From: Streptomyces sclerotialus
GTDB taxonomy: Bacteria > Actinomycetota > Actinomycetes > Streptomycetales > Streptomycetaceae
Reading direction: 5' to 3'
DNA length: 64,000 bases
Assembly: GCA_000719105.1 (NCBI GenBank)
Contig: JODX01000003.1
Location: 248,001 to 312,000 of the forward strand
Positions 16,705 through 24,069 of the stretch are shown here, in pieces. Made by a program: the position numbers and the translations under genes. The notes beneath the pieces are model-generated. The model saw only the letters and a list, made by a program, of their open reading frames with translations, ran no database searches and was not told the origin of the DNA. Position 1 is the stretch's first letter. The number at the start of each line of letters is the position of its first letter.

Positions 16705-17000
16705 TTCTCGATGCCCGGCGGGGCAGGAAGGCGCAGGCCGCGCGATTCGGCGACGCGCAGGGCGTCGTCCAGGCACTCACTGAGCCGGATCGCGGCGTAT
16801 CGCACCTCGGCGTACGGAGACATCGGGTCGTCCAGCACCGACCGGGCGCGCCCGAGAACCTCCGCGCCGGTGGCCAGCTGCCGGACCTCCGTCTCGTCGG
16901 CGAGACGGGAGAGATAGCCGCCCTCACTGGAGAGGTAGCAGGGCTTGCCCTCCGAGGTCGCCCAGGGCAGGAGGCGGAGGACGGTGAGCTGCCGTTCCAT
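16701..17000 (-). CDS. Small conserved hypothetical protein
   Basis: A 99-residue protein starting at the ATG at 17000 behind 'GAGGTGG'. The sequence is ordered and mixed ('LPWATSEGKPCYLSSEG', 'LATGAEVLGRARSVLDDP') with a helical C-terminal half and no membrane segment. I do not recognise a named domain. It resembles small Streptomyces proteins found downstream of GntR or XRE regulators. Its start overlaps the stop of the frameshifted gene upstream (TGATG), so it belongs to the same transcript, and it is followed by the TetR gene. Confidence 0.7.
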   Translation of the reverse strand: MERQLTVLRLLPWATSEGKPCYLSSEGGYLSRLADETEVRQLATGAEVLGRARSVLDDPMSPYAEVRYAAIRLSECLDDALRVAESRGLRLPAPPGIEN

Positions 17001-17328
17001 CACGCAGCCACCTCGTTCATACCGACCAGATGCCGGTCGAGGTCGATGCCGAAGTCGGCGGCCAGCACGAGGGCGACACGGCGGCGCCGCTGACGGGCGC
17101 ACTCCTGCTCGTGGGCGGCAAGGTAGGGGCGGACGAGACGGGAATCGGTGCCGTCGAGGGGGAGGCCGAGGCCGTGGGGGGAGCGGTGCGCGGGGAGAGG
17201 TGAGTCTGGTACGGCGGCAGAAAGCGTGGGGTACGGCTGCCAAGAGGGCCGGGCACCCGCGCGATGCTTGCCGGCGGGGCGAGCACGAGGCTCACCCAGT
17301 GAGCGGCACGGTGGATAAGGTGGCGCAT
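17000..17328 (-). pseudogene. Small hypothetical gene with an apparent one-base frameshift
   Basis: Two frames together give one plausible ~109-residue protein. The N-terminus from the ATG at 17328 reads 'MRHLIHRAAHWVSLVLAPP'. The rest lies in another frame as 'GKHRAG...HRSPHGLGLPLDGTD...RLVRPYLAAHEQE...RRRRVALVLAADFGIDLD...' and ends at a TGA that overlaps the next gene's ATG. The switch is at a short C run (gcccc, around 17270); one extra C restores the frame. The total length of 329 bp, one short of a multiple of three, agrees. It could be a true mutation or an assembly indel. The gene is divergent from the GntR regulator. Function is unknown. Confidence 0.7.
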
Positions 17329-17512
17329 GTCGACGCTCCTCTTAAGCGTTGGCCGTGCCCCGGGAGGCCTGGACCGCCTCGCCGGGGCTTTGCTGTTCTC
17401 GACCATACCGACAACCGCGTCCCCCTGCACCCCCCTTCGTCCCGCCGCGTCCCGACGCGGTGAGACGCGTCCCGCCCCTGCGGTACGCGTGGGAGTGCGT
17501 CACCTTGGAAAG

Positions 17513-17752
17513 ATGAGTGATCTGCCGCGCTACGAATACGTGAAGCTCGCGGACGCCATCGCCGCCGACATCGAGTCCGGCAAGCTGGCGCAGGGAGCTG
17601 CGCTGCCGGGTGAACGGGCCATGACGGAGCTGCACGGCGTGAGTATCGGTACCGTGCGCCGTGCCATCGTCGAACTTCGAAATCGAGGGCTTGTCGCCAC
17701 CCTGCCCGCGAAGGGGACGTATGTCATCGGGGCGCCCGATCCCGATGACTGA
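17513..17752 (+). CDS. Minimal GntR-family regulator
   Basis: A 79-residue protein starting at the ATG at 17513 ('MSDLPRYEYVKLADAI', with 'ttggaaag' upstream). It consists only of the GntR winged helix: 'GAALPGERAMTELHGVSIG' and 'TVRRAIVELRNRGLVATLPA', ending 'GKGTYVIGAPDPDD'-like. There is no effector domain, as in the short GntR proteins common on Streptomyces integrative elements. It probably represses the divergent small-gene operon and itself. It converges on the DUF3515 gene with a 6-bp gap. Confidence 0.88.
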   Translation: MSDLPRYEYVKLADAIAADIESGKLAQGAALPGERAMTELHGVSIGTVRRAIVELRNRGLVATLPAKGTYVIGAPDPDD

Positions 17753-17758
17753 AGCGCC

Positions 17759-18241
17759 CTACTGAACGTCTTCCAGGCTGATACAGCTACGGGTCTGCGG
17801 TATCCACTCAACTGTGGACACCAAGGAGGCCAGGACGCCGCCCACGTCCTCCCGGGGACCCGAGTAGGTCACCTCCACCGCGGGCGAGCGGCCGTACGTC
17901 CTCAGGACGCTCACCCCGTCGCTCTGCAGCCTCGCCTCGTTCAGCACCCAGTCGACCCCGTCGGCCGTGATGCAGAGGTTCGCGTTCGGCGGGAGTTCGT
18001 CGACTCCACAGCGCAGCACAGCGGTCTTGCCGCCCCAGGAAGCGACGCCCTCTCCGATCACCCGGTCCCGGGAGTTCCCGGGGATGTCCTCCGGTGCACG
18101 GGATACGACCTCCGCGCACTTGGCGTTGCCCGCTTTCGCGGCCGGTTCGATCCTGTGATCGCGGACCACGAGAAACGTCGCACCGACCGCCGCGACCACG
18201 ATCGCCGCGGATATGGGGACCCATTTCCTGACCACGGCCAC
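17759..18241 (-). CDS. DUF3515 membrane-anchored protein
   Basis: A 160-residue protein from the GTG at 18241 (a second GTG is at 18235). An N-terminal transmembrane anchor ('ISAAIVVAAVGATFLVV') is followed by an extracellular DUF3515 domain with the conserved 'AVLRCGV', 'TADGVDWVLNEARL' and a C-terminal 'SCISLEDV'. The two cysteines could form a disulfide. No biochemical function is known. Its start is only 14 bp after the prenyltransferase stop, so it is likely read from the menaquinone transcript even though it lies at the edge of the accessory block. Confidence 0.85.
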   Translation of the reverse strand: MAVVRKWVPISAAIVVAAVGATFLVVRDHRIEPAAKAGNAKCAEVVSRAPEDIPGNSRDRVIGEGVASWGGKTAVLRCGVDELPPNANLCITADGVDWVLNEARLQSDGVSVLRTYGRSPAVEVTYSGPREDVGGVLASLVSTVEWIPQTRSCISLEDVQ

Positions 18242-18255
18242 ACCGGTCACCGGCC

Positions 18256-19158
18256 CTATACGGTCAGCCCCCGCACCAGCAGATCCAGCAGCGCACACAC
18301 GAACAACGCGATCCCGATGAACCCGTTGACGCTGAAGAACGCCCGGTTCAGGCGGGAGAGGTCGTTCGGACGCACGATGCTGTGCTCGTACACGAACGCA
18401 CCCGCGACGATCAGCAGGCCCAGCCAGAAGAAGACGCCCGCGTCGGTGGCCAGGGCGAACCAGACGAACAGGGCCGTGGTGACGGTGTGGCAGACGCGGG
18501 CGCCCCAGATGGCGGCCGGGATGCCGAAGCGGGCCGGGACGGACTTCACGCCGATCTCACGGTCGGTCTCGACGTCCTGGCAGGCGTAGATCAGGTCGAA
18601 GCCGCCGATCCAGATGCCGACCGCGAGGCCGAGGATCACGGCCTCCCAGGACCACTCACCGGTGATGGCGAGCCAGCCGCCGATCGGGCCCATGGCCTGG
18701 GCGAGACCCAGGATGGCCTGCGGGAAGTTCGTGAACCGCTTGCCGTAGGGGTAGACCACCATCGGGATCACCGCGACGGGGGCCAGGGCCAGGCAGAGCG
18801 GGTTGAGCAGCGCGGCGGCGGCCAGGAAGACGACGACCGCGACCAGCGCGCCCGTCCAGGCGTGCCGGACCGACATCGCGCCCGTGACCAGTTCGCGGTG
18901 GGCCGTGCGCGGGTTCCGCGCGTCGATCTCGCGGTCGATGATCCGGTTGGCCGCCATGGCGAACGTGCGCAGGCCGACCATCGCGACGGTGACGAGGAAC
19001 AGGTCCCACCAGTGGATGCTCTCGTCCACCGTGAACATGGCCGTCAGCGCCGCGATGTACGCGAACGGCAGCGCGAACACCGAGTGCTCGATCATCACCA
19101 GGCGCAGGAACGCCTTGGTGCGGCCCGGCTGGGGGATGGCGGCGGATGCCGAGGTCAC
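18256..19158 (-). CDS. mqnP: Menaquinone prenyltransferase, UbiA family (MqnP)
   Basis: A 300-residue polytopic membrane enzyme with about 8-9 hydrophobic helices. The two Asp-rich diphosphate-binding motifs of UbiA enzymes are present: 'NRIIDREIDARNPRT' and 'YACQDVETDREIGVKSVP'. In the futalosine pathway it prenylates the 1,4-dihydroxy-6-naphthoate-derived intermediate. The GTG start at 19158 overlaps the stop of the UbiD-type gene as GTGA, indicating translational coupling. I exclude a long open extension upstream because it is out of frame with the UbiD-type gene. Confidence 0.93.
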   Translation of the reverse strand: MTSASAAIPQPGRTKAFLRLVMIEHSVFALPFAYIAALTAMFTVDESIHWWDLFLVTVAMVGLRTFAMAANRIIDREIDARNPRTAHRELVTGAMSVRHAWTGALVAVVVFLAAAALLNPLCLALAPVAVIPMVVYPYGKRFTNFPQAILGLAQAMGPIGGWLAITGEWSWEAVILGLAVGIWIGGFDLIYACQDVETDREIGVKSVPARFGIPAAIWGARVCHTVTTALFVWFALATDAGVFFWLGLLIVAGAFVYEHSIVRPNDLSRLNRAFFSVNGFIGIALFVCALLDLLVRGLTV

Positions 19159-20612
19159 AGGCCGTACTCCTTCCAGCGGCGGTCGACCAAGGCCGCCGTA
19201 TCCGGGTCCGACAGCACCATCTCGGGCCAGCCGCCGTCGCGCGTGTAGCCCTCCTCGGGCCATTTGCGGGTGGCGTCGATGCCCGCCTTGCCGCCCCAGA
19301 ACTGCTGGTACGAGGCGTGGTCCAGGTGGTCGACCGGGCCCTCGACCACGGTCAGGTCGCGGGCGTAGTCCGTGTTGCCGAGCGCCCGCCAGGCCACCTC
19401 GTGCAGGTCGTGGACGTCGCAGTCGGAGTCCACGACCACGATGAGCTTGGTGAGCGACATCATGTGGGCGCCCCAGATGGCGTGCATCACCTTCTGGGCG
19501 TGCTTGGGGTACTTCTTGTCGATCGAGACGATCGCGCAGTTGTGGAAGCCGCCGGCCTCGGGGAGGTGGTAGTCCACGATGTCCGGGACGATGATCTTGA
19601 GGAGCGGGAGGAAGAAGCGCTCCGTCGCCTTGCCCAGCGGGCCGTCCTCCGTCGGCGGGCGGCCGACCACGATCGACTGGAGCAGCGGGCGCTTCCGCAT
19701 CGTCACGCAGTCGATCTTCAGGGCCGGGAAGGGCTCCTGCGGGGTGTAGAAGCCCGTGTGGTCGCCGAAGGGCCCCTCGGGGAGCATCTCCCCCGGCTCC
19801 AGCCAGCCCTCCAGGACCACCTCGGCGTTGGCCGGGACCTGGAGCGGGACCGTCTTGCAGTCCACCATCTCGATCCGCTTGCCCGCGAGGAAGCCGGCGA
19901 AGAGGTACTCGTCGATGTCGCCGGGGAGCGGGGCCGTGGAGGCGTACGTCACGGCCGGCGGGCAGCCGAAGGCGATCGCGACCGGGAGGCGCTCCCCGCG
20001 CCGCGCGGCGACCTGGTAGTGGTTCCGGCTGTCCTTGTGGATCTGCCAGTGCATACCGATGGTGCGCTTGTCGTGGCGCTGGAGGCGGTAGAGGCCCAGA
20101 TTGCGGATGCCCGACTCGGGGTCCTTGGTGTGGGTCAGGCCCAGGTTGAAGAAGGAGCCGCCGTCCTCGGGCCACGTGAACAGCGCGGGCAGCGCCTCCA
20201 GGTCCACGTCGTCGCCCTGGAGGACCACCTCCTGCACCGGCGCGTTCTCCGCCTTGACCTTCTTCGGCGGTACGTGGGTCATCGAGCCGAGCTTCCCGAA
20301 GGCCTCGCGCACGCCGACGAACCCGTGCGGCAGCTCCGGCTTGAGCAGGCCGCCGATCCTGTCGGTGATGTCCCCGTACGACTTCAGGCCGAGCGCCTTC
20401 AGCAGCCGCCGGTCGGTGCCGTAGACGTTCATGGCCAGCGGCATCGACGAGCCCTTCACGTTCTCGAAGAGCAACGCGGGGCCGCCGGCCTTGTTGACCC
20501 GGTCGGTGATCTCGCCGACCTCCAGATGGGGATCGACCTCCGCCTTGATGCGCTTGAGGTCGCCCTCCCGATCGAGAGCCCGGAGGAACGAGCGAAGATC
20601 GTCATAAGCCAT
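19155..20612 (-). CDS. mqnL: Menaquinone biosynthesis decarboxylase, UbiD family (MqnL)
   Basis: A 485-residue prenylated-FMN-dependent decarboxylase. UbiD signatures include '[19 protein letters not shown]', '[15 protein letters not shown]', '[16 protein letters not shown]', '[20 protein letters not shown]' with the catalytic Glu region, and '[17 protein letters not shown]'. It should remove the ring carboxylate during late menaquinone synthesis and needs the cofactor made by the UbiX homologue at 12937-13614. Its stop overlaps the start of the prenyltransferase gene. It is divergent from the PLDc_N gene. Confidence 0.94.
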   Translation of the reverse strand: MAYDDLRSFLRALDREGDLKRIKAEVDPHLEVGEITDRVNKAGGPALLFENVKGSSMPLAMNVYGTDRRLLKALGLKSYGDITDRIGGLLKPELPHGFVGVREAFGKLGSMTHVPPKKVKAENAPVQEVVLQGDDVDLEALPALFTWPEDGGSFFNLGLTHTKDPESGIRNLGLYRLQRHDKRTIGMHWQIHKDSRNHYQVAARRGERLPVAIAFGCPPAVTYASTAPLPGDIDEYLFAGFLAGKRIEMVDCKTVPLQVPANAEVVLEGWLEPGEMLPEGPFGDHTGFYTPQEPFPALKIDCVTMRKRPLLQSIVVGRPPTEDGPLGKATERFFLPLLKIIVPDIVDYHLPEAGGFHNCAIVSIDKKYPKHAQKVMHAIWGAHMMSLTKLIVVVDSDCDVHDLHEVAWRALGNTDYARDLTVVEGPVDHLDHASYQQFWGGKAGIDATRKWPEEGYTRDGGWPEMVLSDPDTAALVDRRWKEYGL

Positions 20613-20718
20613 GCGTTCCAGTATCCGATACGCACTACTCTGGACCTGTCACCGGGGGGCCGGACCGCCGCCGCCCGCCCCGGTCCTTACGACCGTGACT
20701 GTGCAAGGGGACCGACAC

Positions 20719-21084
20719 ATGCTCCGGGTGCTGATGATCCTGGTGCCGCTGGCACTGAGCATCTACGCGTTCATCGACTGCATCACCACCCAGGAGAAGG
20801 ATGTCCGGCACATCCCCAAGCCCCTGTGGGCCATCCTCATCCTGCTGTTCCCGCTGGTCGGGTCCATCTCCTGGCTGATCGTGGGCCGGGACCGGGCCAG
20901 TGCCTCCGGCCGCATCGGTGGTGCACCGGGCCGCCGCTCCGGGAGCGGCTGGGTCGCCCCCGACGACAACCCCGAGTTCCTCAAGTCCCTCGGCGACGAG
21001 CAGAAGAAGGACAGGGACAGCGGGGAGAGCGGGGACACCGACAGGGACAGGGACGAGGACAAGACGGACGACCCCAAGGACTGA
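20719..21084 (+). CDS. PLDc_N domain small membrane protein
   Basis: A 121-residue protein from the ATG at 20719, with 'aagggg' as ribosome site. Two transmembrane helices (residues ~1-17 and ~36-54, '[20 protein letters not shown]') form the phospholipase D N-terminal membrane module found alone in many actinobacterial proteins. The C-terminal half is a highly charged Asp/Arg/Glu tail, probably disordered and cytoplasmic. There is no PLD catalytic HKD motif. Function is unknown. It is divergent from the decarboxylase gene. Confidence 0.85.
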   Translation: MLRVLMILVPLALSIYAFIDCITTQEKDVRHIPKPLWAILILLFPLVGSISWLIVGRDRASASGRIGGAPGRRSGSGWVAPDDNPEFLKSLGDEQKKDRDSGESGDTDRDRDEDKTDDPKD

Positions 21085-21264
21085 CCCGCGCGCGTGGGTG
21101 TGCGGGCTCACGCCCGCCGCGCGCGACTGCACGCGTACCTCACTCATCCGCCGTCGTCACGCGTCCGTCCTCGTCACGCGTCCGCCGTCGAAGCGGCGCG
21201 CGCGTCTGCCGTCGCGGCTCCGTGCGCCGTTGCCCCGGCGTACCCCGCCAAGGACAGTGGGGGC

Positions 21265-21753
21265 ATGGTTCACGCAGAGGACCGGCTCCGGCTCGCCACG
21301 GCCGTCGCCGAGGCCCGGGCCGGGCTCGCCGAGGGCGGTGTCCCGATCGGTGCGGCGCTCTACGACTCCGACGGCACCCTCCTCGGGCGCGGCCGCAACC
21401 GCCGCGTCCAGGACGGCGACCCCTCCCTGCACGCCGAGACGGCCGCGTTCCGCGCGGCGGGGCGTCGGCGCACATACCGCGGTACGACCATGGTCACCAC
21501 CCTCTCGCCGTGCTGGTACTGCTCCGGGCTCGTCCGGCAGTTCGGGATCTCCCGCGTGGTGATCGGCGAGGCGGCCACCTTCCACGGCGGGCACGAGTGG
21601 CTCGCCGGGCACGGCGTCGAGATCGTGCTCCTGAACGATCTCGAATGCACGGCGATGATGCGCGACTTCATCAAGCTCCACCCGGACCTGTGGAACGAGG
21701 ACATCGGTGAACAGCTCCCGCAGCCCGCACGGCGCCCGCATCCCCACCATTGA
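21265..21753 (+). CDS. Yeast-type cytosine deaminase family protein
   Basis: A 162-residue zinc deaminase. The ligands are in 'LHAETAAF' (His and catalytic Glu) and 'LSPCWYC' (two Cys). Its length and especially its C-terminus ('LECTAMMRDFIKLHPDLWNEDIGE') follow yeast cytosine deaminase (Fcy1) much more closely than bacterial CodA or tRNA deaminases. It likely hydrolyses cytosine or a related pyrimidine to uracil for salvage. The start at 21265 gives the normal family length; longer in-frame extensions are Arg/Ala-rich. Its last 47 bp overlap the start of the 2-oxoglutarate oxygenase gene, so the two are coexpressed. Confidence 0.9.
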   Translation: MVHAEDRLRLATAVAEARAGLAEGGVPIGAALYDSDGTLLGRGRNRRVQDGDPSLHAETAAFRAAGRRRTYRGTTMVTTLSPCWYCSGLVRQFGISRVVIGEAATFHGGHEWLAGHGVEIVLLNDLECTAMMRDFIKLHPDLWNEDIGEQLPQPARRPHPHH

Positions 21754-22690
21754 CCTGAGGCCCTGGCTGGACGGCGACCCGGACACCCGTGCCGGTATCG
21801 CCCGCACCGTCGACGAAACCCTGCAGACCGCCGGGTTCCTCCTGGTGACCGGCCACGGCGTGGATCCTTCCCTGCGTGCCCGCATACGCACGGCCGCCCG
21901 CGCCTTCTTCACCCTGCCCGTCGAGGTGAAGCAGGCGTACGAGGCGAAGGTCGGCGGGCGCGGCTGGCTCGGGCCGGGCGCGGAGGCCAACGGCTACGCG
22001 GAGGGCACCGAGACCCCGCCCGACCTCAAGGAGTCCCTGACCTTCGCGACGCACGAACCGTTCGACGACCCGGCCGTCAACGCCGAGTGGTACGCGCCCA
22101 ACGTGTGGCCCGCGGAGGTGCCCGAGCTCCGGGGGCTCTGCGTGGAGTACCTGGTCCGCATGGCGGAGCTGGAGAACCACCTGCTGACGCTGCTGGGCGA
22201 GGCACTGGGCCGGGAGCCGGACTTCTTCACCCGCCACATGAGCCACCCGACGTACGGCTTCAACATCAACTGGTATCCGGGGCGGGACGTGATCGGTGAG
22301 CCGGAACCCGGCCAGTACCGCATCGGGGCGCACACCGACTTCGGCACGGTGACGATCCTCGACCGGCAGTCCGGCAGGGGCGGCCTCCAGGTGTTCACCG
22401 ACGAGGGCGGCTGGGAGGACGCCCCGTACGACCCGGACGCCTTCACCATCAACATCGGCGACCTGATGGCCCGCTGGACCGGTGACCGGTGGCAGTCCGG
22501 CCGCCATCGCGTCCTGCCCCCGCCGGCCGACGCGCCCGCCGAGGAACTCATCTCACTGGTCTACTTCGGCGAGTGCACCCCGGGCACCCTCGTCGAGTCC
22601 GTGCCCGCGCCGGTCGGGCGGGTGGCGTACGAGCCGGTGGACTCGCATGTGTACCTGCGCGGGAGGCTGGACTCGATCACGGTCCACTGA
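21707..22690 (+). CDS. Isopenicillin N synthase-like 2-oxoglutarate/Fe(II) oxygenase
   Basis: A 327-residue oxygenase. The N-terminal DIOX_N region includes 'IPTIDLRPWLDGD' and 'TAGFLLVTGHGVD'. The double-stranded beta-helix core has the iron ligands 'HTDFG' and the distal His in 'QSGRHRVLPP', with the following basic region binding 2-oxoglutarate. The substrate is not known. Coexpression with a cytosine deaminase hints at pyrimidine or nucleobase oxidation, but IPNS-like enzymes act on many substrates. The GTG at 21707 lies within the deaminase gene. Confidence 0.9.
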   Translation: MNSSRSPHGARIPTIDLRPWLDGDPDTRAGIARTVDETLQTAGFLLVTGHGVDPSLRARIRTAARAFFTLPVEVKQAYEAKVGGRGWLGPGAEANGYAEGTETPPDLKESLTFATHEPFDDPAVNAEWYAPNVWPAEVPELRGLCVEYLVRMAELENHLLTLLGEALGREPDFFTRHMSHPTYGFNINWYPGRDVIGEPEPGQYRIGAHTDFGTVTILDRQSGRGGLQVFTDEGGWEDAPYDPDAFTINIGDLMARWTGDRWQSGRHRVLPPPADAPAEELISLVYFGECTPGTLVESVPAPVGRVAYEPVDSHVYLRGRLDSITVH

Positions 22691-22722
22691 CGGCGGGCCG
22701 GGGTGTCGGCGGCCGGTACGCG

Positions 22723-23082
22723 TTACTGGGCGCCGAGCAGCTGGAGGATGTGATTGACCGCGTCGAGGACCGGCCGGCCGATCGTGCCGACCGTCGCCGC
22801 GATCCCGGCGACGGCCATCAGGGCGCGGTGCCGGTCCTCCGGCGGGACGGTGGCGTCGGCGGTGACGGCCGGGAGGGAGTCGTCGAGGGCCTGGACACTG
22901 GAGAGGGGGAGTCCGTCACGGAGGTCCTCGACCAGCCGGAGGAGTTCCTGGACGGCCGCCCGGAGGGCGGGGGACACGGTCGGGACATCAGCGACTGCCC
23001 CGTCTCTCTTCACGATGCCGGTGTTGCCGAAGCCGCCGTGCAGGGTGACGCTGTCGCCGAAGTGGTAGCTGCCTCCGCTCAT
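22723..23082 (-). CDS. Small protein with N-terminal Gly-rich motif shared with the neighbouring DUF6232 protein
   Basis: A 119-residue soluble protein. It begins with 'YHFGDSVTLHGGFGNTGIV', a short beta-prone glycine motif, then a linker and an entirely helical C-terminal part ('LRAAVQELLRLVEDLRDGLP', 'ALMAVAGIAATVGTIGRPVL'). A near copy of the N-terminal motif ends the upstream DUF6232 protein. Its start overlaps that gene's stop as ATGA, so the two are made together. The layout (beta motif plus helical bundle) resembles small partner proteins of bacterial conflict or signalling systems, but I recognise no named family. Confidence 0.75.
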   Translation of the reverse strand: MSGGSYHFGDSVTLHGGFGNTGIVKRDGAVADVPTVSPALRAAVQELLRLVEDLRDGLPLSSVQALDDSLPAVTADATVPPEDRHRALMAVAGIAATVGTIGRPVLDAVNHILQLLGAQ

Positions 23083-23690
23083 GCGCTCACCACCCCCACG
23101 TGGCTCCTGCCTCCGTAGATGTTCACCTTGTCCCCGAAGTGGTAGTGCACGGGGTTGATCGCGACGATCTCCACGCTCTCCTGGAACTCGCACTCGGGAT
23201 TCTCTATCGCGTCGACGATGAGGCCGACGAGCCGGTCCAGCTGGTACGCGCTCCTGCTGACGACCACCGCGCAGGACGGGCCTGCCGTCTCCACGGTCAG
23301 GACGTGCCGGGGCGGTGCGGAGAGGACGGCCCTGAGCTTGACCGAGAAGAAGACCAGCGCGGGAACAGCAAAGGGCACGAGGGCCAGGCCGGAGGCTGCT
23401 CCCCCCAGGTTCGTCAAGGCAAAAAAGATCAGCAGGGTGATGGCCACCTGCTTCAGGAAACGTGCCTTGGCTTCCTTGTGTCTGGGACGCATGGTGTAGG
23501 CGTACACCCGCGCGATGTTGCGCAGCGGGTATGCGGCCCCGTTCACCCACAGCAGCCGTCTGCTGATCTTCAGGTCGACGACGTCGGCGGTCGACGGCAC
23601 GGAGGGTGGCGGCAGGCTGCCCCGCGGTCCGCTGCGTGCAGCGCTCCGGGAGGCACTCCCCGGCTCGCCCGTCCGTCCTGCTCTGTCCAT
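23079..23690 (-). CDS. DUF6232-family membrane protein
   Basis: A 203-residue protein. After a disordered N-terminus comes the DUF6232 signature 'VDLKISRRLLWVNGAAYPLR', then two transmembrane helices ('VAITLLIFFALTNLGGAASG' and 'LALVPFAVPALVFFSV'), a beta-rich cytoplasmic domain ('VLTVETAGPSCAVVVSRSAY'), and a C-terminal motif 'YHFGDKVNIYGGRSHVGVV'. That last motif matches the N-terminus of the protein encoded immediately downstream, with which it overlaps by 4 bp. It probably recruits that partner to the membrane. No function is established. It is divergent from the ATPase/receptor pair. Confidence 0.82.
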   Translation of the reverse strand: MDRAGRTGEPGSASRSAARSGPRGSLPPPSVPSTADVVDLKISRRLLWVNGAAYPLRNIARVYAYTMRPRHKEAKARFLKQVAITLLIFFALTNLGGAASGLALVPFAVPALVFFSVKLRAVLSAPPRHVLTVETAGPSCAVVVSRSAYQLDRLVGLIVDAIENPECEFQESVEIVAINPVHYHFGDKVNIYGGRSHVGVVSA

Positions 23691-24069
23691 GAGCTGTCCA
23701 TTCCCTGAACTGTGCGTGATGCTTCACGCCGAGTGAAGACCACCAGCCCCGCAGCGGGATGCAGATGCAAGCCGGGATTCACCCTCATGTGGGTAGCCAG
23801 GCCGACGAGTTGACGTCAGAAAGGCCGATTACGCCACCGCCCCCGGCAACGTCGCGCCGGCCTTACGCGCCCACCCCCGTAGCCGAACAACTATCGGAAC
23901 GGGGCGTGAAGCTTTCGTTACCCAACGGACATCATGTGACCTAGTCCGAACCAAGTAACCCTTTTTAAACTGCTGTTGATACCTACAGCAGCCCTACGGC
24001 AGTAACCCACGCACAGCACGGCAGACAACTGCGACAACAACCGGAAGTCGGACCGCGCCAGGGGGAGAC
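23691..24069. other. Divergent intergenic region between the DUF6232 gene and the ATPase gene
   Basis: A 379-bp stretch with no convincing gene; short open frames here have poor codon use. It is clearly less GC-rich than its surroundings, especially 23890-24010, as expected for two divergent promoters. An inverted repeat lies at 23970-23991. Confidence 0.55.
23970..23991. promoter_or_regulatory. Inverted repeat in the ATPase upstream region
   Basis: CTGCTGT, an 8-nt centre (tgatacct), then ACAGCAG: a perfect 7-bp inverted repeat 79 bp upstream of the ATPase start. It may be an operator or a leader hairpin. Confidence 0.4.

Noticed and set aside
19158..20175. Upstream extension of the UbiA-type frame
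   Set aside because: The extension is out of frame with the UbiD-type gene that occupies the same bases and shows no transmembrane or UbiA features.
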